DNA of 64,000 bases from Sordaria brevicollis. Lineage: Eukaryota > Ascomycota > Sordariomycetes > Sordariales > Sordariaceae. A program made the translations under genes and the position numbers. The notes under the pieces are model-generated. The model saw nothing but the letters and a program-made list of their open reading frames with translations, ran no database searches and was not told the origin of the DNA. The stretch lies in the NCBI GenBank assembly GCA_033439795.1, contig JAUTDP010000006.1:3038001-3102000 (forward strand), in the 5' to 3' direction. Of the stretch, positions 48,092 to 59,356 are shown in pieces (position 1 is the first letter of the stretch; the number at the start of each line of letters is the position of its first letter).

Positions 48092-51000
48092 GGTGGCTGC
48101 TGATGGTGGGTAGGAGGAGGAGGAGGAGGAGGGTTGCTGGATACGAGGAGGGAGGATCAGAACGTCAGGAAGCGTTCAAAGATAAGACGAAAGGGAAGAG
48201 GAGGGGAGACGGGATCACTGGGCATCGGGAATAGATATACTACTGGTAGTGTAGAATAGACATGCCATGACATCCGAAACGTATGATTCCATTCCTACCA
48301 AGAAGAGCCCTTGTCCAGTCCGAGGTAGGTTGGGCTGACAGCTTCCACTTCCACTTGGAGCCAAGGTGCCTGGGTGGGCAACCTGAACAGACGAGCAAGT
48401 GGGGTAGCACCACGTACCTTGATGGGCTAGATGCACCTAGCGGCACTACCAAGTAAATCGACCCCGCGCGAAGCTACTGGAGCTCCCCGTACCTGTATTG
48501 GCCTGCGTTGGCCTGCGTGCTGGACCCAGTGGGATGCTGCACCGTGAGTGGTGCAGAGCTGCCTGGACTGCTGGAGGATACGCGGGTAGTGTGAGTTTTT
48601 AGGTCTAGAATCGAGATCTTGGACGATTTCTCGTTCCTGTTGTTAAGAGTGGATCTGATGAGTGGATGGGGACGAGGGTTGATGGGTTGAAGAGACCAAG
48701 AATAAGAGTAGAAAAGACCAAGAAGGGAGAAGGGGATAGAGGTAGAGATATGAGATGAAATGTGAGATGGGTGATACTAGGCTTATATGACGGAAGGCAG
48801 ACTTGAAGCGAGGATACGGGAAGGGATCCCGAAGTCTTCTCTCACAAGTCGGGAGGGGGGAATGCCAGATTGAGCAGGACCTGCTTCTCCTTTGATTACC
48901 TCAACCCCCTCCACTTCTCACTCGCACCAGTCAGACCGACCTCGATGCTGTGATCTGTGAGTGTCAAAGCTGAGCTCTCAAAATGGGTGGTTACGGGCTG
49001 CACTTGCACACTCTTCAGGATGGGTAGCAGTGTCAAGCTCGTTGTCGTGGTAAGAGCGATGGACAGCAACCGCCAATGATGATGAGCTGCCCCTCTTTCC
49101 CTTTGCTGTAACTTTCGTCAGTCTTGCTCTTGCCCTCTTTTTCTTTCCACAGCTTGTTGACCCTCATTGGTCTCTCCAGCTTTTTCTCTGTATGCACCAC
49201 ATCTCGCTCTTTCTCTCCGTGGATGACACGCTTCAAGTCGACCTGGTTCGTCTAGCTCTTTTGACGTATCAAAGTCGAACCCGTTCCCGCTTCCGAGTTA
49301 GGTAGCAGCTGGAAACTGGAGCCCAACCGTCCTACCAACCTGTTATGCTTATTTCTCACAGAGATGACCTCCAAGCCAACAATATGGCTTCTTGAAGTTG
49401 GCGTAGCATCTGTTCATCGGAATGGTTACTGCCCAAACACTTGGACAGTGCAGCCTCTCATGGACTGTCTTGGACGTTGAGTGATCGTGATTCGAGATGC
49501 CCCCCCCTCCGAGCTGTGACATGGCACGGCACGGCAGAGGTTGTGATAGAGAGCTCCATCCGGGCTGGCGTGGACGGAACTGTTTGGAGTCGTACTTCTC
49601 GTTCGACATGCAGCTCGAAAGAAAGAGCGAGAATCCCCCGCTGTCGTCAATTCAGTTGGTGACAGCCGCGAAAAGGAGCCGCGTTTTTTCACGATGGCTT
49701 CGTTTTTTTGTCCAGGTTCAGCTCCCCTGTCTAGCGCCTTCCCCGAGAAACCCCAATGTTTCAACCCCACTTTCCACAACTGATAGTGGGGCTCAAGCGC
49801 ACCAAAAGGAGGGGTTCCCTGTCCAATCACCTCCTTTCTCCAATGATTGACATCATCGCCTTTGCAGCCCCAACGGTCCTCCTCACTTCAGTTCTCTGTG
49901 CAACTCGACCTCCTCTTCCCATTCGACCACAAGGAGAAGGAGCAGGAACGTTTACCGGTGACCGTAGACACGTCGGTCACTCCTTCCTGGCTTCTGCAAG
50001 TCATTTGGCTGGCTTGAACTGAACCAGAGCGATCTCAACTTCAACCGATAACGACATCGATAAGAGCACGCCATTGCCGACAATCCGGACGCGTCGGCAA
50101 CCTCAACCTCCGCGTCCCCTCGAGACACTCCGCCGCCCGCCCACCACCAAGCTTCTGCTTCTTCAAACTATGCCGACCCTCGACTCCGACATCAATCCCG
50201 TGAACTTTTCGGTTAAAAAATCATCGGTTCACACGCAGATGGCTCTCCACGTGGCTTGGGCGGTCACCTGGTGCTACGGAAGCCACTAAGCTCCTTCAAC
50301 GTGGTTTCGGAATGTCGACATGAGTTCGTAAAACTTGTGGGAATGCCTCAACCTACCATTCACCCGCGGCTACAGTCCAAGCATCAAGTTAACAAGGGCT
50401 GTAACCCCAGCTGCCAACCAGCGCCGTCTATGAGATGCCGTGATCCCACAGCTCTGCCGTCCCTAACGGCACGTTGAAGAGGCCGGAAACGCATCAAGGT
50501 CCCGTTCGACGATCAAGCGCAGAGTTGAGTGGGGGTTCACATCGTGAGAACATCAACGTTCAACAATCTACTCGACTTCTGTTTCCCATGGGGTTATCAA
50601 CAGACATGACGCTGGTGGCCGGGCGCATTCTTTCTTTTTCCAACAAGTTACTGAATCTTTCACAGGTTTCCCAACATTACATTTGCTCACGATGATGGCT
50701 GGCAATTCTTGAAGAGGGATGGATATACCATGTGCGATTTTCTATCAGTTCCTGGATTTGGCACTTCGTCGATGTGCACGGCCTTCATTTTTGCTCGTTG
50801 CACTTCTCTTTCAGGGCCTACAAGGTGGGCCAAAGGGGAGGCTCATGTCTGCCCTTGTTACGACACCAACTTTCCCCTGGCAGGAATCAGGGATCACTTT
50901 GGTTAAACTGCATCTCAGTTCACTTCCGCTATTCTACTGTTTGGTGGCCTAGGGTTGGAAATCACATTTTTCAACCTTCAGACACCATTCAAGAACCCAG

Positions 51001-51331
51001 CTCGGCGCGTCGAAAGACTGGAAGGGACAGCCTACCTACAGCTTTGGCTATATCGGAACCTAATTCAGTATAAGGAGGCAGATCCTGGGTACGGTTCCCG
51101 AAGGCTTAATACGCGACTTTCAAATCACATCAAGCACGGGCAGAGGAGAATTCAGTGGGCAATTTCTTGTATTCCAGTACGTTACTCTTGGAACTAGGAC
51201 CCTTTTCATATCCAAACATTCACTCTTCCCCTTCCTCCTCCCCCCTTGGTCTCCTATCTTCTCACAACCCATCCAAGTCTCATCACACATCACCCCGTCT
51301 TTACCCTCCACATCGCCATCAACCAGTCTTC
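48092..51331. other. Glycogen phosphorylase upstream region and gene-free spacer
   Basis: The first several hundred bases are the promoter and 5' leader of the glycogen phosphorylase gene, with an AGG microsatellite at about 48112-48133. The rest, about 49000-51330, shows only short open frames without conserved features. I see no gene or RNA in it. Confidence 0.4.
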
Positions 51332-51945
51332 TTAGTTGTTGTTGCAGCCGTCAGGGCGGTTAGACAAGCACTGAGTGGTGCAGGTGCTGCCGAGCAAGGT
51401 GTCATAGGACTTGCCCGACACAAATCCAGCACTTCCACGGCAGTTCCTGAGGATGGCCGATGCGGCACTCTGGAGGTAGTAGTACTTGGCACCCGACAAG
51501 TTGTTGGCCCAGCTGGTGCAGCACCGGTTACCGGCAAGTGTGGCGCACACAGAGCGAGGGCTGACCGGAAGGTTGTTGCTGCTGTTAAGCAAGCCGTTGA
51601 TCAAGGCCTCGCAGGATGAGGCAGCCGCCTGGTTGTCATTGAAGCACTGGGTTCTGTTGGAACCGCAGCGGCGGGAGAGGGAGGGCGTCTCCGCCTCGCT
51701 GGTCGATTCAACGCCGTCGGCATCACCGTACCTGGAGGGTTTTTTCTTGTCAGAAACAGGCTTCTCTAGATTTGGCATCTCTTGACAAAGACTTACCAGA
51801 CCAGCTCGACACCGGCAGCCTCGGTGACGTCGATGATCTTGAGTCCCTCAGGAACGTCAATCTCAGCGACGCTGTTGCTGGCAGGAGCGGCCGTGGAGAG
51901 GGCGGCAAGGAAAGCTCCGGCGATGATGATCTGCTTGGCGAACAT
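51332..51945 (-). CDS. Small secreted cysteine-rich protein
   Basis: There are two exons, 51945-51797 and 51731-51332, giving 182 residues. The N-terminus FAKQIIIAGAFLAALSTAAPA is a clear signal peptide with an Ala-x-Ala cleavage site. A short pro-region follows, ending near SLSRR, a possible Kex2 site. The mature part has about eight cysteines (CGSNRTQC, CEALINGLL, CATLAGNRCCTSW, CRGSAGF, CTTQCLSNRPDGC). The cysteine layout and the LINGL/CC-SW/CLSN motifs recall a fungal secreted family of unknown function (the WD-like fungal family, from memory). Spacing suggests disulfide-bonded compact folding. It may be an extracellular or effector-like protein, but no function can be assigned. Confidence 0.85.
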
Positions 51946-53553
51946 TTTGAATGTTGGGCTCGGTGAGTGAGTTGAGGTAGGTAGCTGAGTGCTGGGTTGG
52001 TCTAAGAGATGATGGTGCTGATGCTGATGATGCTTTCTCAGACTGTCGTGAAGGGGACAGTACTCACCTCTTTATACTTTTCCGTTGCGCCAGAACTTCC
52101 TCCAAAGTCCCATCCTGTCTCGACCCTCCGCCCTCGAGTCTTCCAAACCTGACCTCACCGGCTTGCCGGCAACTTCTCGCAATGCCACCGATGTGGTGGT
52201 TACCCATCTTCAGTGGAAGGTTATGAAATCCTCGCCTCCTCTCTAACTCCTTTGGGAGAAGAAGTAAGCTCGTGTTAGCACGGAATATTGAAGCCCAGCC
52301 ATGCGGTTGGCAGTTTATCATGTAGGTTGGTAATGCACTGTTTACTTGAGTCCTCTGGAAGAAGGCTGATGTGACTTGACTGTCTAGGCAATCTACACCA
52401 AGGCAACCTCAGTCTCACTCCGTTACCTGGAGTTGACCGCTCATCTGAGACTGCTTCAGCACCAAGGCGAGTACTCCTGAAAAGATTCCGGTAGCGAGCT
52501 TTCTTGTGCGTGCAATTCACGCCCCCATCCTGCCACTTGGCACTTGCTCTGCCCATGACCATATGTCTTGTCTATATTCTCCGACGGACTACCCACAATA
52601 AGATCTCCGACGGATAGATGTCGCTCTTGGCAAGAAAATCTTATACTTACACACACTAGTGGTTTGGTAAAGCCTCTTCACATTCTATCCATTCATTCGT
52701 CGCCGTCATCCGAGCCGCCTCAAGGTTCCATCTATCACATTGTCCACTTGAGATCGATCTCTGCAGAGACCATGCACACAACACACCACTAACGCCTTCC
52801 ATCGTGTATTCTTGAGAGGGGAACCAATTTTCCAAGCATCGTCTACCTTCCCTTTTCAACTGACCGGTCACAGGCCCAGAGAATCCTTCATGAGCAGCTA
52901 ACCTCATTCCAAAAGAGTTCCGGTGGGTACCGCTTTCCGCCGCCACCACTCGCATGCTACGCTACGCTGACGTTCCGTACTGCGGCGGTTCGTGCCGAGA
53001 GACATACCAAGACCTTGGTCCCCGTGTTTAGAGGCCAACGTCCCGTCCCGCCGCAACTTAAATTTCATGGCAATGCAGGGAGCTTAACACGAGCGGCGGC
53101 GAAGTCTGACACTATCCGAGCTCATTCGGCTGAAAGGCTGAAGTTTTCGACTTTGTGGCTGCCTTTTGTCTTCTTGGCCCTTCCTGGCTACTACCCAGGC
53201 CAAGCGCTAATTGGATCGTTCAAGCCATTGCCTTCACTGCGACTTGATCCTACATCGTTCGGGTCTTCCATAAACCCCGAGGACGAGCGGCCCAAGTGGA
53301 AAAAACAGTCGGTCGCACCACAGGCGATATCGAACATGATCATATCCGGCTGACGGTATCGGTCCCGCCACCGGGAATAACACAAACTCATAATGAACCT
53401 GTCCTTAGTCTTTCGGACGTTTCCATCCATCTCCTCATCTCCCTCTTACTGCCTTGCATACCTCTAGTCATCATCTATCGCACCCTACACCATATTCCCA
53501 ACACGCAATCATAACCCCTTCATCCGGCGCCGGTTTCCAACAACAAAGATCAC
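51946..53553. other. Gene-free spacer upstream of the secreted-protein gene and the tRNAs
   Basis: It includes the promoter of the small secreted-protein gene near 51946-52400. No further coding region is convincing. Open frames on both strands are short and unrelated to anything I recognise. Confidence 0.4.
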
Positions 53554-53638
53554 GGGCGTGTGGCTCAGTTGGTAGAGCGTTCGCTTAGCATGTTTCCGAG
53601 CATGCGAAAGGTCCTGGGTTCGATTCCCAGCTCGTCCA
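53554..53638 (+). tRNA. tRNA-Ala(AGC) with a 12-nt intron
   Basis: The sequence begins GGGCGTGTGGCTCAGTTGG (A box TGGCTCAGTTGG) and has the anticodon arm TTCGC-TTAGCAT-GCGAA, with anticodon AGC. It has GGTTCGATTCC as B box/T arm and ends CTCGTCCA, CCA not being fully encoded. The intron TGTTTCCGAGCA, or an equivalent register, interrupts the loop one base 3' of the anticodon, the normal eukaryotic position. The acceptor stem shows one T-T mismatch at pair 6-67 and one G-T pair. Confidence 0.93.
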
Positions 53639-53671
53639 ACTTTCTCGAATTACCTTGATCTCCACTTTTCA

Positions 53672-53760
53672 GGGCGTGTGGCTCAGTTGGTAGAGCGTTC
53701 GCTTAGCATGTTTCTTCCGACGCATGCGAAAGGTCCTGGGTTCGATTCCCAGCTCGTCCA
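53672..53760 (+). tRNA. tRNA-Ala(AGC), second tandem copy, 16-nt intron
   Basis: The mature sequence is identical to the tRNA 33 bp upstream. Only the intron differs, TGTTTCTTCCGACGCA against the 12-nt form. The same stem mismatch is present, so the pair arose by recent local duplication or is kept alike by conversion. A T-rich run follows shortly downstream, consistent with Pol III termination. Confidence 0.93.
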
Positions 53761-53797
53761 AGATTTGGGATGATGGGGAGGTTTGAGAATTGCTTTT

Positions 53798-53942
53798 TGC
53801 TTCGGTCTTTCTTTTTACTTTCGTCTCTTTTTTTGCTTTCGTCTCTCTTTTTGCCTCGGTCTCTTTCTTAACTTTCTTCGTCTCTCTTTTTGCTTTCGTC
53901 TCTCTTTTTACTTCCGTCTCTCTGTTTCTCTCTAGTCTCAGT
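53798..53942 (+). repeat. Pyrimidine-rich degenerate repeat (TTTCGTCTCTCTTTTTGC type)
   Basis: At least six imperfect units of about 20 bp combine CGTCTCTCTTTTTGC and CTTTCGTCTC. Related units recur at about 54363-54430, on the far side of the small relic frame 54037-54264. Confidence 0.7.
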
Positions 53943-54036
53943 TCTCAGACCAACTAACCTCCGAACCCCACCCCCACTTTTCTTTGTAAGCCTTCCACTT
54001 CGCTTGGAAGGCGGCGTCTTAACTAACCAAGTGCTT

Positions 54037-54288
54037 CTATATGATTGAGAACGCCTTGTTATTCACATCGTCCCTGGTGATTACGTCCGTGTCGAGATTG
54101 ATGTTCAGTTGGTACGCCTCGACACACTTGTCCAGGACGTAGTTTAGCAGGGCTCTGGCGCATTGGTCGTAGTTCATGGAAGTTCCGGCATCCCACTCAC
54201 ACCAGGTCGGGCCGAGGTTTGCCTTATACCAGCGGGTATTGAACGGCATCTTGTAAGAGTCCATGCCGGTCTTTTTGTTGCGCTTGTC
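54037..54288 (-). pseudogene. Orphan C-terminal exon or gene fragment, unidentified
   Basis: A minus-strand frame reads DKRNKKTGMDSYKMPFNTRW and continues with GPTWCEWDAGTSMNYDQCAR to a stop at 54037. Composition is protein-like, with spaced Cys and Trp. It is preceded by TTCTAG, which could be a splice acceptor, but I find no upstream exon with a matching phase. It is probably a truncated gene remnant. The family is not recognised. Confidence 0.35.
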
Positions 54289-54600
54289 CTAGAAGTTCGA
54301 GGAGAGGAGACCTACATTTTGTGGGGTGGGTCCGCTGAGCGCCGTGGAGCAGGTTCTGTGGAAGAGACTAGTTTCTCTCGTCTCTCTGTTTCTCTCGTCT
54401 CTTTTATATTCTTTCGTCGTTTTACTTTCTCTTTCGGAGCTATTGTTCTTCCTGCCACTTTAGTCGCAAAGTGATTTATTCCGTATTTATATCTATTTTC
54501 TTTTAAATACCAAAAGCTAATACCTCCCCGTACAACGGCCATGTTGTCCTCGACTAAACATCGTTTTACTAACTTCCTGCTACCTTCTTGATTATTTTCG

Positions 54601-55164
54601 TTGAAATTTCCTCCGACATCTCACGGAACTATCCGTCATCATAGCCCTCGAGCCCAATGCCATATATTGTCCAGCGAAATGGGGACCGGAAAGACCCTCA
54701 TCTACAGCTCTGTTCTCTTTATAGAACACAAGAGGCTCTGCGATTTGGAGCAAAAGGGTGAGGCTATACAAGCATACCCCAGCATCGTGGTCCTCCCGCC
54801 CTCATTAGTCCCTCAAACGTTCGAGGAACTACACAACACATTCGGCGATCTAAGGATCTACTGTTGGTACGTAGAGTCAAGTGGCATCCCGAGGCATGAT
54901 CCCCGCCACGACAAGACCCTCAACCAAGGCCGATTCGATGAACTTATGGCCAGGTGTGTTGGTCGCCGCCACAAGGCGGACACTGCGCGAGTTGTCATTA
55001 TTGCCGCTTTCACGACGATCAATTGGCGCTGGGGTTTCAGGGGCCACAAGAAAGTCCAAGTGCCGTGGGGGAATGTATGGCATTGGGCTCGGGATGTACG
55101 GGCAGCGAGTTCATGCATGAATTCCACCATGTCGGTAATTGTTGCCTGGAACTTGATGATGTAG
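54601..55164 (+). pseudogene. Broken SNF2-like ATPase/helicase fragment
   Basis: The frame contains a Walker A-like segment SSEMGTGKTLIYSS, then PSIVVLPPSLVPQTFEEL and ARVVIIAAFTTINWR. These match, in order, motif I, motif Ia and the region before motif II of SNF2-family ATPases. A full family member has over 500 residues of ATPase domain. Here the frame starts without an upstream domain and ends soon after these motifs, with no DEAH box found. It is therefore a truncated or frameshifted relic. Confidence 0.55.
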
Positions 55165-55429
55165 TGGCCGTAACGGTGGTCCAACGGTCACCGGAGTGTG
55201 CGGGCATGCCGCTAGGACTTTCATCAGGCTGTTAGTCCCGTCCTTCCCTTCGATCTGATGCAGGAGGGCGCTGCCTGCCGAGCTCGAGATTGCTCGGGGA
55301 GGAAGACCCGGGGGGGGGGGCTTTCGCACGTCCCACTCGATGATAATGATACAAATCGGCGGGGGAAAAACGGACAACGACGGAACGTAGAGGGCAAACA
55401 ACCACATGCCGCGGATTCGATCCACATAC

Positions 55430-55973
55430 TCAACCTTCTCCCTGCGGTACTCGAGCTAGCTTGCGCGTGGCATTTTGGCCGATGGCCGCAATCACCGACG
55501 GTCGAAGCGCCGGCTCGACGTATATGTCGAGTATGTCCTCCTTTGGGGAGCGGAAACGGGCGTTGCGAGGGTCAGGCATGCCGTTCTGATCCCGTCGCTC
55601 TCCATATGGGAGCGCAACGTAACTCCGATTCCTCGCCCATGTGCCACTCGGAGTTCTCGAAAACCGCGCCAAAGTACGTTTCGTACCCATCTTTGCCTAT
55701 CTTCTCGAAGATTTTCATCCCTTTAGCATCCGGTATCGGGGCGCGTTGCCTGAGACCGAAGAGGGTCAGCAAGGGGTTCGGGCAATACCCTACGTATAAG
55801 GATACGCCAAAATGTCTCCATCTGAAGGGCGCGAGCCCGAAATGGTGGTGGCCGGGTACCAAGAGTACATTGAATATCCTATCCAAATCCCTTGATGTCG
55901 GTTGTAAATCGCGAGATGTCCATCCGATAAGGCCTATTGCTTTAAATGAATGGTAAAAAAACGGGGGGGTCAA
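55430..55973 (-). pseudogene. Frameshifted relic of an unidentified protein
   Basis: Two overlapping minus-strand frames (55973-55572 and 55690-55430) carry protein-like text, including DGYETYFGAVFENSEWHMG and then SPKEDILDIYVEPALRPS. They sit end to end as if one protein had been split by a frameshift near 55575-55600. A possible continuation, EYVDRIRGMW, lies at about 55400. I do not recognise the family. Confidence 0.35.
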
Positions 55974-57250
55974 TGATTTTGGAATGGAATAGACTCACCG
56001 ATCAAGGTTAGGAGACCAGATAAGATGAGACAACAAGGGAGCTTGACGTCGCGGCCCATGATGGCCACTGGTGCCAATTGCTCAAAGTCATTGCGATGCC
56101 GCCCCGAACAAACACGACATATGACCCTGTCATGTCATCCCCTTCCCCCTAACTTTCGGCTTGATCCATTTTCCGGATCCCCACAATGCCGCCATGCTCT
56201 ATCAAGTTGCAAGTTGCAACTTCCAAACGATAAACGACAACAAGAAGTTAGGAAAAGAAGGTGGCGCGCGGCCACTTTGAGACAAGAGGTTGCAGCAACC
56301 CATGACGGCAGATGGTGGTACTTGGGAGAATCCCGTCGACCGGGATGAGCTCTAACTTTTTTCGGTTATATATAGAGGAGTGTTAGACCTCAAGCCTTAA
56401 GGCTCAAGGTGAGGATAGAAAGGTGATGGATTCTGGAATCCAACGAAAAGATGAAAACAAGAAAGGGTAGCCTATGGTAAATACCTAGAAGAGGTGCAGG
56501 TGAGAATGGCAGGGCTAGAGCATGGGTGTTACGTGTTGGACTTCACGGTCGATGAAACGATGTGGTGGAATTGATCATGTCATTGATGATGAAGACTAAG
56601 ACTAAGAGGAAAGGATTCGAGTCCTCCCGGACTTGAAGGCTATATACTGGAGTTCTGCCGTTGTGGACTTGCCGTAGCAAGTCGTAGCCTCCATCTAGCA
56701 CCTAAACCTCCTTCTAGGACCGACTTGGTCTGCTCCCATTCCCAAGAATAGGCCTCAAGAAGGAGCGGTAAGAGTTTGTTGTATGCGAAGCACGTACCTA
56801 TTATACCTTCTTTTCTCCCACCGCCGTCGTTTTCGGTCGTGTAGTCCACGCTAGGTTTTTTTGGTATGAGCACTTCGGATTTGGGCCCTGTATATACTAT
56901 ATAAGCAGGCTAGGTAGCTACATCTAGGGGTACGCTTTATTACGAGGTCTGGCCCTGTGAGTGTGTGTAGAGTGTCGTTCCTCAACCTTTTCCATGAAAG
57001 ACATGAATTCTGCCCTGTTGCTTTTCCCTTCAACCATCACAGCCATCCATTAGTATCCTCCGTTCAATCCCATGGCACTCAACGTCCTAAGTTGGACGGC
57101 ATAATAATGTATTCCTGGGTTTGATCTTTTTGTGTAAGTACCGTTCGGAAACTTAAAAAACCCCTTCTCGAAATTCCAAACAGCATGTGGGTAGGTTACA
57201 TGTACTTTACCTCTTCTCTTGAACTCCGCCGGCCTCTCCAACTAAGTAAC
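55974..57250. other. Relic-rich spacer
   Basis: There is no intact gene. A minus-strand 63-codon frame (57050-57241, with WNFEKGFFKFPNGTYTKRSN) and another at 56640-56873 look like decayed coding pieces. A 12-bp palindrome AGCCTTAAGGCT lies near 56392. Confidence 0.35.
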
Positions 57251-57300
57251 CTCTTCTCTCTCTCTCTCTTTTTTTTTTCTTTTTTTTTTTCTTTCCACGT
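57251..57300 (+). repeat. CT microsatellite running into poly-T
   Basis: This is a (TC)n run followed by two long T runs separated by single C bases. Confidence 0.7.
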
Positions 57301-57406
57301 CATCACCTCCTTTTAAGCATCCGACGACGACTCGAGAAGAGGTGGCTGCTTCAAAGCGCCACGGCGGCGGTAGCGGCGGCGATGACCAGCACTTTTATTC
57401 GAGATG

Positions 57407-57407
57407 G

Positions 57408-57442
<35 letters not shown>

Positions 57443-57443
57443 G
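57407..57443 (+). repeat. (GTT)n microsatellite
   Basis: About twelve uninterrupted GTT triplets. They do not lie in a supported gene. Confidence 0.9.
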
Positions 57444-59356
57444 GAGGGCGAGCCATGGCGGGATCGTTCATAGCCGCGCGGCAAAAGTTTCATATCTCGG
57501 GGAAGTACACGTCTGGTTTTTGTTCCCCAATGGATGAGCTTCTTATTAGCTAGGCCAGCCAGAACACTAAGAGAACCTTCAACATGATGAAGCCAGCGAA
57601 TTCAGGTAGAGAGAAATAGGGAAAGACAACGAAAGGAAGGGAAAAAGAAAAAAATTTGCGTGTGAAAAAACAACTCCCCCCTTACTCGCCTAGCAAAGGT
57701 TGCACGTACCAAAAATCTTATCCCATCCACACACCAGCATCAGATGGCCGATCTGGAGAGCCTCGCTCATAATGGCGGACCCTTCCCCGTCACCGCCCGC
57801 ACACAAGCACTGGTAGTCCGAAGTAGGTGGCCGTGGTGGTGTACACGCAGTGGGCGTAGGGGGACCCCTGATTATTGCGCTCCACGCCGCTCAGTATCCC
57901 CGAACTGTGTTCCAGCGCGTTCTAGGCACACCAGGAGAGGTTGTACTTGGGATAGATCCTGGGCGGCACTAAGGGGGGCGGCGGCGGTGACGAGAGTGGT
58001 GGCGATTGCGAGTGAAGGTTTCATCGTGGCGTGGCGTACAAACACGACCTTTTTGAACGCTGGTTTCGTTTATGTTTGTAGAGGATCTGAGAGTGGAAAA
58101 GACGGGTTGCGGGGGGCTGGGCGTGGTTTCGACTTGACTTGACTTTGGAAGTAGTATTAACGAAATGGGGTGTGGACATGAGGGAGGGAAGAAGTTGGGA
58201 AAAAAAGGTGGGAATGGGACTGCACTGGTTTAGTAATAGCGAATTAGTCATAAATTATTGGATTTTTTGTTTTCCATTCATTTGTGTGTGATCTTCCACT
58301 GGCCCTGTGGCTGGCCGGCATAACTGCTCGATGCATGCAATCCCGTTTGTATTTTTCTTTTTGGCGATTAGACGAATGTCCAAAGCCGCAACGATGGAGT
58401 GAAGAGGGGGAAGGTCATGCAATTTTGGCATTGCATGAGGCGGAATGCACATGGCTTCCCTTTTTCTTTTCCTCAAAACTGTTGAAGCCGCTTAGTTACG
58501 CACTTCAAGAGTTGCACAGTACAAACAGTCGATGAATATGATCGTTATGTTGATGATAAGAAAAGGAAGGAGAAGCTAATTCCCTTCAAGTCACTTCATC
58601 ACGAACTCTGCTTACAGTTTCTTCTACAGTGTCAGAAATCAACATGTTCGTGCTGAGACATACCACAAAGCGGGCATACATCAACGCATCAGCATCGTTG
58701 ACACCTTTCTCCTTCCTTCATTCATATAGACTCTCCAGCAAGAAGGTTATTAAACACTGGGCTTCTCACATTCTTACTGCCTTGCCTGAATGTTCATTAC
58801 TGTTCACGAGTACTTGCCAGCATCAACACCGTGGTATGTTTAAGAGGTCAACGAGGTCAATAGGTTTCCCATCTTCATCATCAGTTACGTTTAATATAAT
58901 ACACGGAGCGTGGGACCCGTTAATTGTATCATGTCTATTTTCATAATAACGTCTTACTTATCTTCTTTATAACTCATTACTCATTCAAGATCATCATCAT
59001 CCCTTTACCATAGTAATGTATCAAGCACGGAAAGAAAAAGAAAAAGAAGAAGAAAAAGAAAAAAAGAGTCGTAAAAGGAATGAGTAGAGTAGGCAACGTA
59101 ACGTAACATAACATAGGTAGGTAATGCAACCGACAAACTAGCTTATACGTAAGTAAACCCCAACTTCCAATCCGGGTATCAAGAAAAAAACTACACAAAT
59201 GCTTTCCGATGTCTTCAGTCCCGTCCTCTGCCCGAAATCACCTCTTTTCAACCACAATTCCCTTTATCTGCTTCACTCGTCCCTCCCATGTCCCTTCAGG
59301 TCAAGAACTCAAGCCCCAACAAGAAGAAGTAGCAGCCTAAGAAGAAAGCCGAACAC
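57444..59356. other. Gene-poor spacer
   Basis: There is no intact gene. At 58025 a minus-strand ATG opens a signal-peptide-like run (MKPSLAIATTLVTAAAPLSA) that stops after about 50 codons. A neighbouring frame carries LEHSSGILSGVERNNQGSPY, so a decayed secreted-protein gene is possible around 57780-58025. A purine tract of (GAAAAA)-like units lies at about 59028-59067. Confidence 0.35.

Noticed and set aside
50732..51073. 113-codon plus-strand frame in the spacer right of glycogen phosphorylase
   Set aside because: Three overlapping frames are equally open here, and none shows a signal peptide, domain or codon bias like the neighbouring genes.
57744..58142. 132-codon plus-strand frame
   Set aside because: It is opposite a possible decayed secreted-protein gene, has no motif, and its openness follows from GC content.
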